DNA from: Tanypteryx hageni
Taxonomy: Eukaryota; Arthropoda; Insecta; Odonata; Petaluridae
Assembly (NCBI GenBank): GCA_028673005.1
Contig: CM054116.1
Coordinates: forward strand, 79,744,572-79,808,571
Direction of reading: 5' to 3'
DNA: 64,000 bases
Made by a program: the position numbers and the translations under genes. The notes below the pieces were generated by a model. The model did not search any database, was not told where the DNA came from, and was given only the letters and a program-made list of their open reading frames with translations. Below, one piece after another: positions 10,530 through 21,843 of this stretch; position 1 is the stretch's first letter; every line of letters starts with the position of its first letter.

Positions 10530-11250
10530 ACTTTTTTGTACTGCACATCAAGTCACCGTTGAAGCGGCCGCGATTTTTTTTTAATTTGGCGCCCACCCGA
10601 TCAAATACAATTGTAGTGAAAGCTACAAGTTTATTGCGAAAGAATCGAGAAAATCTGGTACGAGACGATTGAACGAATAAGTCGATGAGGCTACATTAGG
10701 ATGATTTCCGGAGTTCTTTATCGTTTTCACATTTAACGATGCGATTTTTTCGAGTTTCGCCGCTATACCTTCATTTTAACGTTCCTCGATTCGAGGTCGC
10801 GTTTAAAACAAACCTCCTTTGCGACGCCGAACTCTCCTTCCGCGTTTTTTACGCAGTCGCCGACTCGCACGTTTATCCGCCGAAAGAACGCGAGTCCCGC
10901 TCCTTGGAATCGTTTGAACACAACAACTCAAAACGACCGAAAAGGAGGGAGAGGGGCAGATGTCCGCGCTGGCTCTTTGGGATCATGACGCGCAGCCCGC
11001 GTTCGAGAGTTTTTTTTTTCCTTTCGTTTTGCGCTCTCGGGAATACGACGTCAAACTCGTCTCGGATTTCTTATTCCAAATGCTTAAGGAGCGAAGCTGT
11101 CAACAAGGCTCCTGCTGCGATGTACGAAAACACCTTTATCCATGCCTGATCTCGTGGTGGATGGTGACAGCTGAAAAAAATACTGAAAATAAAGTTACAA
11201 TCGCGGGATCGTCCAAAGCATTCGGTTTAGGAGAACTGTTGACTTGATAT
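10530..11250. other. CpG-rich unique block
   Basis: GC- and CpG-rich relative to its surroundings (CGCG, TCGCCG, CGAACG words). A plus-strand frame from 10739 runs 136 codons but has no recognisable domain and no obvious splice context. It may be conserved regulatory DNA or a short exon. Confidence 0.3.
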
Positions 11251-13278
11251 TGAAGTTTGAAAGACATATTCGTACGATCGATGACTTCCTAACTTTAAAA
11301 AGTCTCGTTTTTCTCTTGCGACGTAGTTCTCTATTTTCCAATAATTGAACGACTTCTGAAGGCCTTGGTCCAATGAATATCTTCGAACTTGAACTGTCAA
11401 TAAAAATATGTTGAAATGCTTTCTTTACTTCAGTTGCTTTTGATTGTTATTTTTAATAATTTCCATGACATGGTTAAGATTTTAGGATTATTTTCGTTAT
11501 TTACGTATGTTAAAATATATCATAATTATTTGTCGTTTAATGTAAAATATCCTTTAGATTCCGACATGATATACCCTTGGATCCGTCAGATCTTGCATTC
11601 ACACATTATGAAACTAAATTATTCTGCGTTTTTATGATTACTTGTAAAAACAGAAATATCTCTTCATATTTGTTATCTTCGCTATAAAGCCGAGCAAGAG
11701 AATAAGCTAAAAGCTTTGATTCCGAAATGTTAAAATAAACGCAGGCCATTTTTTGCACGAGATAAACTAAGTATCTTTTATGTGAATTACTCATACTTCC
11801 CAAATTAAAATATTTAATTCGGGATGTAAAAACGAGCAAAAAACACTTTCTTATTGGCGTTTTTTTTTAAATGCGCTTTGTCGAAACCACAAATGATATA
11901 GCTGAAACTTGGAGGGTAGATTTCCCTACTGCTGCCATTTGTTTTTCTTTATATTTGAGTTTCTAAACAATTTACAAGGTTGTATTGGAGCTCATTAAAT
12001 TTTTTATTATTATATCTGAAGGTGTAAAATATGTAAAGCTGAAATTTTCAGTATATACGTTTTTCCGCATTGATACCGTCTATTCGTGAAAAGTTTGAGT
12101 TTTGAAAAATCTTCAGAGACAGTTAGCGGAATGTTAAAAATTTTAATCCAAAATTGTTTAAGTTTTAAAATTTAATGTCAATTTGTAAGCATAAATTACC
12201 CAAAAAGTATATTTTTATGTAAAATACATGTTTATTTAGAATAATGATTCACAATACAACGCTAACTTAGCTATTAAGCCTCTCTCATTTGAACGCTAAC
12301 CTCACCTTTATGTGGTACCCCTCGTTATAAAACAAACGAGACCTTATTGACCAAATATGCAGCGGGGTTACCACGTGAAAATAACGCGCTAATTTGATCC
12401 ATTTTCATGTATAACACTTCTTTTTCTCAATCATATTATTATATATCTCGATTTCGACATCTTTAGGATACCTTCCGCTTAACTTTGTCAGTTATCTCCC
12501 TTACCATTACTTCCACTCTATCCTCACGCTGAATCCAAGATTTTGGATTGAAGTTTGGTGTGGTGTTGTAATCTTTCACTCCGCCTAGAAAACGAGGGCT
12601 AATTTCGCCCGGCGTTAATTCTCTCCTTAGCACGGACCTCTACTCGTCGCAACTTCTCACTCGGTTACGCGTTACGTCATTAGACGGGCCTGGCTAAGGG
12701 TACTAGGGTATGGGAGGGGATGTAAGGGAGGAGGGAAAGGGAGGGGGAAGCATTCCTCAAGCCGCCCTTCCATCCATTCTCCCTCCTACCATCATTCAAA
12801 AACGCTGTCTTATTAATTTCCCACTTTTTATGGCGCGCTATCTCTCACATAATGTCCAACGGCACCTACGTCTCCCTTATCCGGGCGTATCTCCAAGTGT
12901 CTGCATCAGACATGCCGTTGCCCAACTCTTGCCCTCATACCACCACGAATTCTCTCCCGAAACTAGCGCATCCCACCCCTCACTCATCCCGGCACCCATC
13001 CCACACCTAGAACCCTTTTTCTCCTTATACCCACATGCGACTGCGTATTTCTCGTATCTTTAGCACCCTGGTTACAATTTCTTTCTACCCCTTATTAACC
13101 TTCCCTATTAATTTCCATTTACTTGTCATTTTTATCTTCTAGTGTTCCTTTCTATTACTTTTACCTTTCTACTACTACGCTTCCTTTCCAATTTGTGCGT
13201 TGCTTCCTATGATTAACTTTTACTTATAATTCCTTCCCTTCGCAAGAGAATTATCGAATTCGTCTTATGACTGAAAAA
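11251..13278. other. No gene recognised; one imperfect hairpin
   Basis: AT-rich to about 12450, then a more balanced stretch with pyrimidine bias at 12750-13200. The only structure noted is an imperfect hairpin at 12310-12376. Confidence 0.4.
12310..12376. other. Two-tier imperfect hairpin
   Basis: Outer stem TGTGGTACCCC pairs with GGGGTTACCACG with one bulge. Inside it CTCGTT pairs with AACGAG around an eight-base loop. No RNA family is recognised. It could be a decayed MITE core or chance. Confidence 0.3.
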
Positions 13279-14163
13279 TTCAAGAATAAGCACTTAAAAA
13301 TTAAAAAAACGACTATAGTACTTATCTCAGATATCTCCAATAGCCACTATCAACCTTATGTAATTTTCTTGGTTATGTGTCAAGTGTAATGCTCGGCTAT
13401 GCTATTTTTAACAAACTTTCCGATTTGGTAGAAGATTGAAATTTGGTAGAAATTTTTGACATATAGTAATAGCCAAAAAGACCTGGGTTCGATTCCAGAA
13501 GATAATTTCCATTTCCCATAAGATAGCACGTAAAAATCAATTTAGGGGCTTGCAAGCTTTGCTCATTATTTTCTGTTGCTGGTAAAAATTAGAAAAATTT
13601 ACCCTCTATCTTCAAACTGGGACTGTTTTAAATAAAAATGAACGATGTTTCTTAGTATTATCGTCTATCGTCTCCCTAAGTAAGCAGACGCTCGAATGTA
13701 ACGCTTAAATAACTTATTTTGGCAATATTTAGCGATTTCATGAGGGTTTACCTTGTCAACCATGCCATTGTCAAAATCGAGACCCCGTTATTGCCTCAGT
13801 TCTCATATGAGTAATGTATACGTACGTATTGAGTGCCTTAATACGAGCCATCAAGCATTTAACGTGTCATCCAGTATCTTAAATAATGTACAACGGTTTT
13901 CTATGAGAAAGCATTCAAGTTTATGTAATACATCCATTATGTTAGAATTCTGAATAAAATTTTGTTATTTAAAAGGTATGAATAAATTATCTCTAAGAAT
14001 AATAAGTAGGATATTTTAAATTAAACAATGAATAATATATGTATTCCTTCCTGTCATATTGTCGGGCTTTTCTACTAGTATTTCAAAATCTTGTTGTGGC
14101 TATTGGAGATACTTTAGATAGGTTTTTTTAATTTTTTTTATTTTTATGGGCTCATTCTTGAAT
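13279..14163. mobile_element. Inverted-end DNA element (MITE family M1), 0.88 kb
   Basis: The left end, TTCAAGAATAAGCAC then an A-run and ATCTCCAATAGCCAC (13279-13348), is matched by the reverse complement of 14090-14163 (TTCAAGAATGAGCCC, A-run, GTATCTCCAATAGCCAC). The short relative at 28363-28603 has the same ends. The interior holds one arm of a foldback element and, at 14050-14080, the TACTAGTA motif. No target duplication was established. Confidence 0.7.
13381..13840 (+). mobile_element. Single arm of the foldback element complete at 61.8-62.7 kb
   Basis: The segment aligns with 62245-62735 in the same orientation: AACAAACTTTCCGATT, GACCTGGGTTCGATTCC followed by ATTTCCATTTCCC, then the terminal block TTGTCAACCATGCCATTG...GAGACCCC. 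The opposite arm is missing, so this is a half element or an arm captured by the surrounding M1 element. It contains a perfect Pol III B-box-like GGTTCGATTCC at about 13490, but no clear A box upstream. Confidence 0.7.
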
Positions 14164-14164
14164 C

Positions 14165-14855
14165 CCTTTCATTACCTCGTTTTCTTTCCTACCACTTCTT
14201 CTCCTACCCTACCTCATCTTCCGATTTTTTTATAGGTTCAGCTACTTTCTTACTTTTTTGCCATCTTTCTCCCAGCGCTATCTCGTGCATCTCAGTATTC
14301 ACGAACGCATGCAAAACCATTCTATTTACACTTTCGCACCACTTATTTTTACAGTTCTCCGCCGTCTACCCCATGCAACTCTCTCTCTCTCTCTCTCTCA
14401 TAAACCTTCCTTAGTGCTTTCATGGTCTCTTAAACCTTTCTTAGATGTTCCGCTAATCAGTCTCTCTTTTCCTATCTTAAACCGTGCTTGCGATGTACTG
14501 TTGTACGCACCCAGCTGTATCCTGCAGCTCCCTTCTTTTTTCTCCATGCTTATTAACCCTTTCCACCTCCTCCTCCAGTCCTCCACCCACTCTATCTCCG
14601 ACACATTTTCCCTTCCTTGCCCACTTCCTCATCAATTTTCTGCCACCTCCGCGTGTTGCTTCTCACCTCCAACCTCTTCGCTCATCTGTCTAAGGCGCCA
14701 GTTTGACCCCAACCTCCTTATTTCTCCCTCTTCCTCTCGCTTCTTCGTACTATCCCACTCCTTTCCTCAGTCCTTCAATCCCTCCCTCTCTTCATCTCCC
14801 TTATGCCCTTCCTGCGCACTCCTCGAAAATAAACGTGCATCCGTCTCCTTGTTCA
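14165..14855 (+). repeat. Polypyrimidine tract with (CT)n run
   Basis: CT-rich plus strand interrupted by short purine patches, with an uninterrupted (CT)n run at 14379-14399. Open frames of up to 205 codons across it are compositional. Confidence 0.75.
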
Positions 14856-15136
14856 GAAGTGGGAGGAGGAGGTAAAAAAAGACGAGAAAATGTTGAGGCG
14901 AAGGGTTTGGCACCGAAAAAACATCCTATACACCCCCGCTTACCTATTCGCTCTCCAACTGGCCAATATCTTCTCTTATACTCCCGAAAACATTCGCTGA
15001 CTTTCCTTCATTGCGTGGGAACAAGGGCGCTTGATTTCACGTTTCTCTCCAACCGAATCTGAAATAATGAAATAATGTTATTTGTCTGCGGGACTGAGCC
15101 GTGATGGTTTTATAAGAGTTTTGTTTGTTCGTTTAT

Positions 15137-15832
15137 TTTCCCTCTCCATACGTAGCAAAGGAAAAAGTAGGTATTGTTTTCATGAAAAAATATCGATTTC
15201 AATATTTCAACGGAAATACGTTTTGAGGTACTCTGAACACGTTTAAACCATTTTCTCGATGATGTCTGTGTGTATGTGATAGGAATTTTGTGGGTGCTCT
15301 AACTTAAACACTTTTAATTAAATCAACGCGAAATTTTATATTTTACACTTTTATTAAAGGGACAAGAGTTGATTAGTGTTTGGTTAATATCAGTTAATTG
15401 AAAGTTGTTGTTTACTCTTGTCACATCCGTTCTTTTGTGTTAGCTTTAATACTTGATCAATGTAAAAAATGTCTGGAATAAAAGTTGTAGGAAATTTAAT
15501 TTTCGGAACATTTTCCCATTGTTTAAGAGATATTTTAAAAATTATATTTTTTAGCTGCTGCCGCCTCACCACCTGGAGGCAACTTTTGTAAACACTTGAC
15601 ACATAGTTGCGTCTTATGTTATAGGTAGTAACGCTCCTTTTTATGCTTAATTGTTGGAGCTTCGTGGCAATGTCCAATATCCGAAGGCTACGGTATGATT
15701 TCGTTTGTTCTTTCTAAGGTCTGAATTTTTCTCGCAGTTCCTTAAAATATTAATTATCATTTAACTTATTTGGAATTTTTAGAAATATTACATGTATGGA
15801 GAAAGTCATGCGGTGGCCACATCAGATTTTTA
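15137..15832 (+). mobile_element. Third, solo copy of the 0.7-kb element family
   Basis: This is a diverged copy in the same orientation as the left arm. It starts CTCTCCATACGTAG and continues CATGAAAAAATATCGATTT. It keeps the TTTTCTCGATGATGTCTG block and the CTTTTTATGCTTAATTGTTGG block, and ends GAGAAAGTCATG..GTGGCCAC..CAGATTTTT. It lacks the 484-bp segment and the duplicated 5' end, so it is either the ancestral short form or the product of recombination between the 5' direct repeats. A 95-codon minus frame inside it is not recognisable. Confidence 0.85.
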
Positions 15833-16795
15833 TTTGATATCATTTCTGGTCAAAAATTAAAAGTAACCTAATGAATGTGTTACAATTTTTGCTAATAGTT
15901 AAAAACAATTTTTCAGATGCATTAAAAACATCATTAATAAAAATAGTAGCGAATTTATTCGAAAATAGCATCAACAACTAGAAATAGTGTAATTTTAGTG
16001 GTGAAAAACGATACGTGTGTATTTCCTTTTAGCATAGGTCTGATACATTGTCAAGTTCAGTTATTTTACTGGATTTACACAAATATTTATAAATTCATAA
16101 TGTTATTTGCGGTTTCACACATATTGCTGTAGTGATATTTACTGAATTGTTCTGCGGCATAAATTTAGTTATTTGTACGCCGCATATTATGTATCTTGGA
16201 TCCTTGAAGTTAACTCATAAACAATCCGCCAAGTTTCAAAGAAATTTCGCTTTAGGTAAAATTAACTAGCTGGTCTAAACTCAAGTCGCTGCTATAACTT
16301 TGCTTACAAAATGACTGGTTTGTACGCAGTGTTGCCCATTTCGTTAACATCCCTTTCAGACTTCAACTTTTAATGTCCTGCAGGGTGAACATTATCGTTG
16401 TGTGCCATTTTATTTGCAAGGGAAATACATAAAACATAGTTTCCAAAAGAGGACCCTTTAAACGCTCACGATTTTGCAGATCGTGAGTTGCTTTTTTTAG
16501 TTCTCATTATGGGAGGATACACCTCCATATTTTCAACGGTCGTTCGAAAAAGTAAATAAAAATGACCGTCGATAAATAAAATCTCGCGTGCCTTCAGAAA
16601 TATTAAAGCCGAAAGTTATGCGTGTATAAAATTCGCCCGCGACACTATCCGATTCCGAAGCTAATTCGAATGTCTGTGAACGAAAGTAGGAAATTTGTAT
16701 TTGGACGGTGTAATGATTTCGTGGAGCTCACGGCTGCGTGGACCCATGTGCTATTGACTGGATCTTATTGTTAGCTCTCGAGAAAGAGCTAACGC
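15833..16795. other. No gene recognised
   Basis: AT-rich sequence. CAGTGTTGCCCATTT at about 16328 looks like an isolated hAT-type end, but no partner was found within 2 kb. Confidence 0.35.
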
Positions 16796-17396
16796 ACTCT
16801 TCCTTTCTCTTGCACACCCACTCTCACCACTGACTCTTTCTCCCTTACCACGCTCTTTCCTTTCTCGATTCTGTCTCCTTTTCTCCCCCATTTTACCCTC
16901 ACTCTCGCCCCATCTTTGCCCCTCATCTCTTTCCCCATCATCCTCTCTCCCCCTCTTCCTCTCACTATCTCTCCGCCAACCCTTTCACCTCTCCCTTTCT
17001 CTTAACTCCTATCCCTCCCCTCCCTATTTCCTTTCACTTCTCCACTTGTCTCTCCCCCCTCCCCACCTTCCCCCCTCCACACCTTCACCCTCCACACCTC
17101 CCCCCTCTCTCCACCTCTCTTTCCTTCACCCTCCCTCCTATTCTCTCCCCCTCTTATCCTCACCATCTCTCCCTCATCCCTTTTCCCACACCCTCTCTCA
17201 TTTTCCCTTACTCTTTCTCTTTCCCCCTCCCAATTTCGCCTTTTTCCCATCTTTATCCCCCCTTCCTTCCCTCACACTCCATCTCACTATCTCTCCTTAA
17301 CCCTATTTTCCTTACTCTCTCTCACCCCCTGCCTCACCCTCCCTCTCTCACTCTTATGTTCTCTCACATACTGCTTCCCTCCGTTATACTGTCCTG
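16796..17396 (+). repeat. Polypyrimidine tract, 0.6 kb
   Basis: CT-rich with many CTCCC, CACCTTC and TCTCTC words. 17050-17130 repeats CTCCACACC-like units. Minus-strand Arg/Glu-rich frames are compositional. Confidence 0.85.
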
Positions 17397-19449
17397 CGTG
17401 AGAAATAAATAGCCCCATTGCTCAGTATCTTGCGTCTGAATCGATGCTTTTCCAGCCTCTGCTGTTCCAAGCGTTTGCTTTGAGGGATGAAGTCGAGAGA
17501 ACTATGTTGTTTTTTATTCTGGGGTTCGTCGCACGTTCACCGCGGCAAGGTATTGTCCCGTATGGCAGTTAAATCTCTCTTGCGTTGTCTGGATGCCTCA
17601 ATAACTCTCGCGGAAAATTCGCGGTTTTGGTGTAGCGTACGCGGAAGGAAAGGGATGAATTTGCGGAAATGCTGCTATTATTCGGGGTATTACTCATTAT
17701 CGTGACCGTTAAATGAGGGGTGGTTTTTAAATTTTAGTAGTTTACTCTTTTAATTGTAATAAATTTGTAAATTCAATGGTAATTAATTGCTTCGATAAAA
17801 GTTGACGATTGAAAGTGCAGTTAATGAATCTTTGGGATGGTATTGGGTTTTCTTTGGTATTTCTTAAGGAGAAAACCTGCTTGAAAAGGTTGATACTAGC
17901 ATTGCTAGCCCGACTTCAAACAATAAGTACTCTATTCTGAAAGAGGTAAATTAGTAAGCCTCCATGGTGATTCGGGTTCATTTCCCGGTCATGGCCGAAT
18001 GCTGCTGCTCATACGATAAAAGTTCTCAGAGCTTAAGAGCACTATATTACCCTGTTGCAAATGATACTGTTTAAATTATCATCATATCCGAAGCCTTAAA
18101 GGAGAGATTTTTCTTAGTTTCACAGAGTATACTTTCATTAGAATAATTTTTATCTTACCCTTTATATGTATTTTACCTTGAGTAAGTATGTAGTCATCAA
18201 GAAGTTTTAATGTAAGTTAGTTAATAAATTGAAATTATACGTGTCTCATAAAATTTTCTCTTTTCCTTAATGTTACCATTTGTGATTAATTATGTATGTG
18301 TATGACTAAGTGGTGGAATGTAACTATGGTGAATTCTTTCTGGTAACCTATTTAACGAAAATATTTTCGGTGGCCATTTTCTTTGATAAAATATAAATAA
18401 TTCGACGCCTTTATTTGTCTCTTACGTTTTATAAAGGAAAGTCGGTATTAAATGTTTTCCTCGATAAGAAAATTTTAATCATTGCTTCCGATGCTTTTGG
18501 CGTTCAATACGAAGCTATTGATGTCGTTCTGCTCATTGCAGGGAACATTATACGAAATATATCGTCCCGCAGGAAGGAGTTGGTTTTAATTATAAACGGT
18601 TCAACCCAATTCTCACAGCCGAATGTTTCAAACAAAAACATTGAATTTTTCACCTAAAAATCGAATAACATCCAAAAACTCGGGACTTTCGACCATTGAT
18701 CCTCGAAATGGCTCAAAACTATCCGCCGTCGAAACCCCCCACCACCCGCGTTGAATTAAAACGTCAATCGCCATAATCGACCTCAAGAAGGACGGCGGTT
18801 TGAAAAAAAAGAAGACGGTGAATAATTTCCGTAACTCATCTCTCGCGCGCGCTCTGAAAGCGTGACGTACCGTAAACTCGTTGAAGCGGCGAGAGAAAGA
18901 GAGAGAATTGAATGGTCTCTATGGATACGCCATATCCTCCCACCTCCATTTCTCCCCCGCCTTCGATAATCCTCTCATTCATTTCTTTCCCTTTTACGGC
19001 TGCCTGTCCTCTCACGAGGATTATGCGAGGGCGACCATTAAAAACGGACGTGCACACACATGTCGTCATTTCCTCCCGTCAACTGAGCCCAGTTATATTC
19101 TCTCTCTTCCTCGCTTATAGCGTGTAGTCGAGTGGGTAAAATGCGATGATGACTTCGCCTCGGGATGCGAAATATCGCAACACTCCAAGAAAGCGAAGAA
19201 AAAGAAACATCGTCGCCTCTTTTTCCTACGCGATGTCTTTCCTATTTTTCGATCAGGTGCGCGTGGCTCGGAATTTTTCCAACGAATGATAAAGAAATTG
19301 CGAAATAAACCCTAACCCGAGGAACGCATTTAAAATAGTATATATTCTAATGAGTGCGAGCAATTAACGAGCTATTGGGTTGATAACACGTCTGCCAAAA
19401 AAAGATAAAAATGGTATCTTCATATTTTATCAAACATCAAACTACAGGC
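17397..19449. other. No gene recognised; possible SINE fragment
   Basis: Mostly unremarkable. 17955-18010 has GCCTCCATGG, then GGGTTCATTTCCCGG and GGCCGAATGCTGCTG, which resembles the B-box half of a tRNA-derived SINE; the A-box half is not visible. 18700-19130 is CpG-richer with a CT-rich patch near 18935-19100. Confidence 0.3.
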
Positions 19450-20098
19450 AACTTTCGTTCAACGAACGACATGCGTTCCTGAAAAGCGTTCGTAAAACGG
19501 AAATTTGAATGAACGATCGTGATTTTTTCATTTAAACTCATTGCCGATTGAAGGGTAAAAAATAAGAAAAATGTTTATAAAAGATTCACAGCAAGAGCAA
19601 GTACGATGAATGTGGCCACGGCAATGGCTTGAAAACAAATCCTCGCAATGTAACGATTATGTATGAACCGCGAGAAATGCAACCGAACGTAGTCAATCCA
19701 AGTCACAGACTGAAGCATAGAATGGCTGTGGGAAACACTGCGTAGTCCACTTCCTCCTTATCGGTACACAAGAGTTCCTTCAAGTCTAAGTGGATGTTTG
19801 TAAATATATTTTGAGTAACAAACAGCACGTTCGGTGACGTCATATTAAGCCTCTCAAGAAATGCAGGCGATAGGAAAAATGTGTGGTAAAGTGACACACG
19901 AAGAATCCATTGATAACAAGACGGTCTTTGAGACCCCAAGAGCTATCGTAAATATCCGAGTTTCTTCGATCTGAGTTGGATACATGTTATTTAGTTCGTT
20001 AAAGTGAACAGAAATTTCGGCAAAACGTAAAGCTATAAAATTCAATTCATTCGTTAAAGCGAACATTCGTTCAATGAACGTTCGTTGAACGAGAGTTA
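19450..20098. mobile_element. Inverted-end DNA element, 0.65 kb, class unknown
   Basis: The left end AACTTTCGTTCAACGAACG (19450-19468) is matched by the reverse complement of 20080-20098 (AACTCTCGTTCAACGAACG). Further loose inverted similarity in CGTTCG words extends about 40 bp inward. The terminal repeat is itself a near-palindrome (TTCGTTCAACGAA). The interior has only chance frames of 70-78 codons. No target duplication was recognised. Confidence 0.65.
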
Positions 20099-20429
20099 TC
20101 TTTATAAGACTGTATAAAACCTGGGGCTCATTTTAACCAGAAAATAATTACATTTACTTCAAGAGAGAATTGTCGAGATGAAATCAAATTGGCGAAGTAT
20201 TTCTCTCCATCAGCCATAAAAAACTTGAGAAACTAAGGCGCAATTTGGCTAAGAGGCTGCCGTCATCAGATTATAAAAAACGAATGCTAAAAAATAACTG
20301 AAGCGGTACCAAATTTCTTCATTTCAAGTTTTGGCACTCTTTTTGATCACTCTTGATTGGAACCGCGGGAAAAGCCGCAGTTACTCTTTAAATTAAGAAT
20401 GCATCTTGACGCAATAGATTATAAAGGTT

Positions 20430-20600
20430 GTCGGTTAATACCACTGATGATGCCGGATTTTTAGTTGAAATGCGCATCCATTTTCCATAACTTTTATGGC
20501 TATTGGAGAGAGAGAGAGTTTGTAGAGTCATATTCAGTGGTTTTTCACCTACCTTTGAATATGCATTGCTCATTAAGAAGTGTCGTATATTGAATACTAC
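20430..20600. repeat. Partial M1-related repeat
   Basis: TTGAAATGCGCATCCATTTT followed by TTTATGGCTATTGGAGAG resembles 49650-49715 and the right ends at 14.1 and 28.6 kb. A left end was not found. Confidence 0.45.
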
Positions 20601-20719
20601 CAGAAATATGTGTCCTATACTTAACCGTTTCGATTTATTCGCATTTTGAGCACGTAGAAGCAACGGTGTAGTCTCAGTCTCACCCAAACAGTAAATACGA
20701 CTGACTATCTATTCTCGTT

Positions 20720-21500
20720 CCCAGCAAAACATTTGCCGGGCATTTGCTCCGGCATTTCATTTTTGCCGACGCGTTTATTTTCCCCCACTCAATCAATTCC
20801 GTTCTTTTTCCCGTCCAACTACGGGGGCGGGGCTCGTTTCCCTCTTCGCGCAGTTAATTCTGGGAAAATACTCTGCATCCTCCTCCTCATATCTCCTCAC
20901 CTGCGTCCTCCTCGCCGCCATACGAACACTGTCGTCTCCATATGCATTTGTATACTCCCCCCTCCGTCTCTATCCCCTCCTTCCTCCACATTTATCCCTC
21001 GTTTCTCCTCTCTCTCTCTTCCTCCGGGTGCATTTCTGGGAATAATACCTGCGCCGCATTCCCGTTTGTTTGGATTAACGTCTACCGATGCGCTTTTATC
21101 GCCGCGGTCGCGGAAGTCACGGGGAAATTGATCGTCGCGTGGTCGAGTGGATGTACGTACGTCGGAGGAAGAGGGGAACGAGGGAGAGAGGGATAAAAAG
21201 CTTCCCTTTTGTTTGTCTGCGGTGGCGTCGCGCGTTCTAGACGGCGAAGCGAAAGAAATTATCATATTTTCCGCGGCGAGCTGCGCGGGAAATTTTTATC
21301 CCGGCCTACGAGGCTGAACTCCTCGGGATGCGTCTGCGTAGGAATGCATGCGAGGGTTTATGTTGTGTTATGACGCGTGCATTCTGTCCGGATGACTTAA
21401 TGAATCGGCCTCGTTCAATGGTTTAGCTCGGCATTTAACGGGTCTTAATATAGGCGGAGTAAGCCGAGTTGCTGGAGTAGGTCTCCGTAAACGGAATAGT
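20720..21500. other. CpG-rich block
   Basis: Dense CpG (CCGCGGCGAGCTGCGCGGG near 21270, GCCGCGGTCGCGG near 21100) with a CT-rich patch at 20875-21020. No recognisable exon. It is a candidate promoter, enhancer or conserved non-coding element. Confidence 0.35.
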
Positions 21501-21777
21501 TTTGAAATATTTTGAGACGTTAACGTCTCGATTAAACTAGCAGAATTTCATTAGAATATTACTTTTGAAAACTTTTTATAACATTGTAGCTGGTAAATCC
21601 AAATGACCTTTCAAAAGACGGAAACTTTATTTCTGGTTTGACGCAAATCCAGGTCTCTCGTTGACTACATGATTTCTTTCGACAATAATTTCGGCAAATG
21701 CGTATTTCTTCCAAATCCTTGAATATTATTAAATATAGTTATCAGAGTTCCGCCGTTGTTTATCCTTCATAAATAAG

Positions 21778-21780
<3 letters not shown>

Positions 21781-21842
<62 letters not shown>
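21781..21842. repeat. (TA)n microsatellite, 62 bp
   Basis: Uninterrupted alternating AT of about 31 units. Confidence 0.97.

Positions 21843-21843
<1 letters not shown>

Noticed and set aside
13480..13505. tRNA gene on the basis of GGTTCGATTCC
   Set aside because: No acceptor, D or anticodon stems can be built around it, and the sequence belongs to a repeat arm also found at 62 kb.
14258..14875. 205-codon plus-strand frame
   Set aside because: Pyrimidine tract including (CT)n; compositional.
15390..15677. 95-codon minus-strand frame
   Set aside because: It lies within the solo copy of the non-autonomous element and is not kept open in the two arms.
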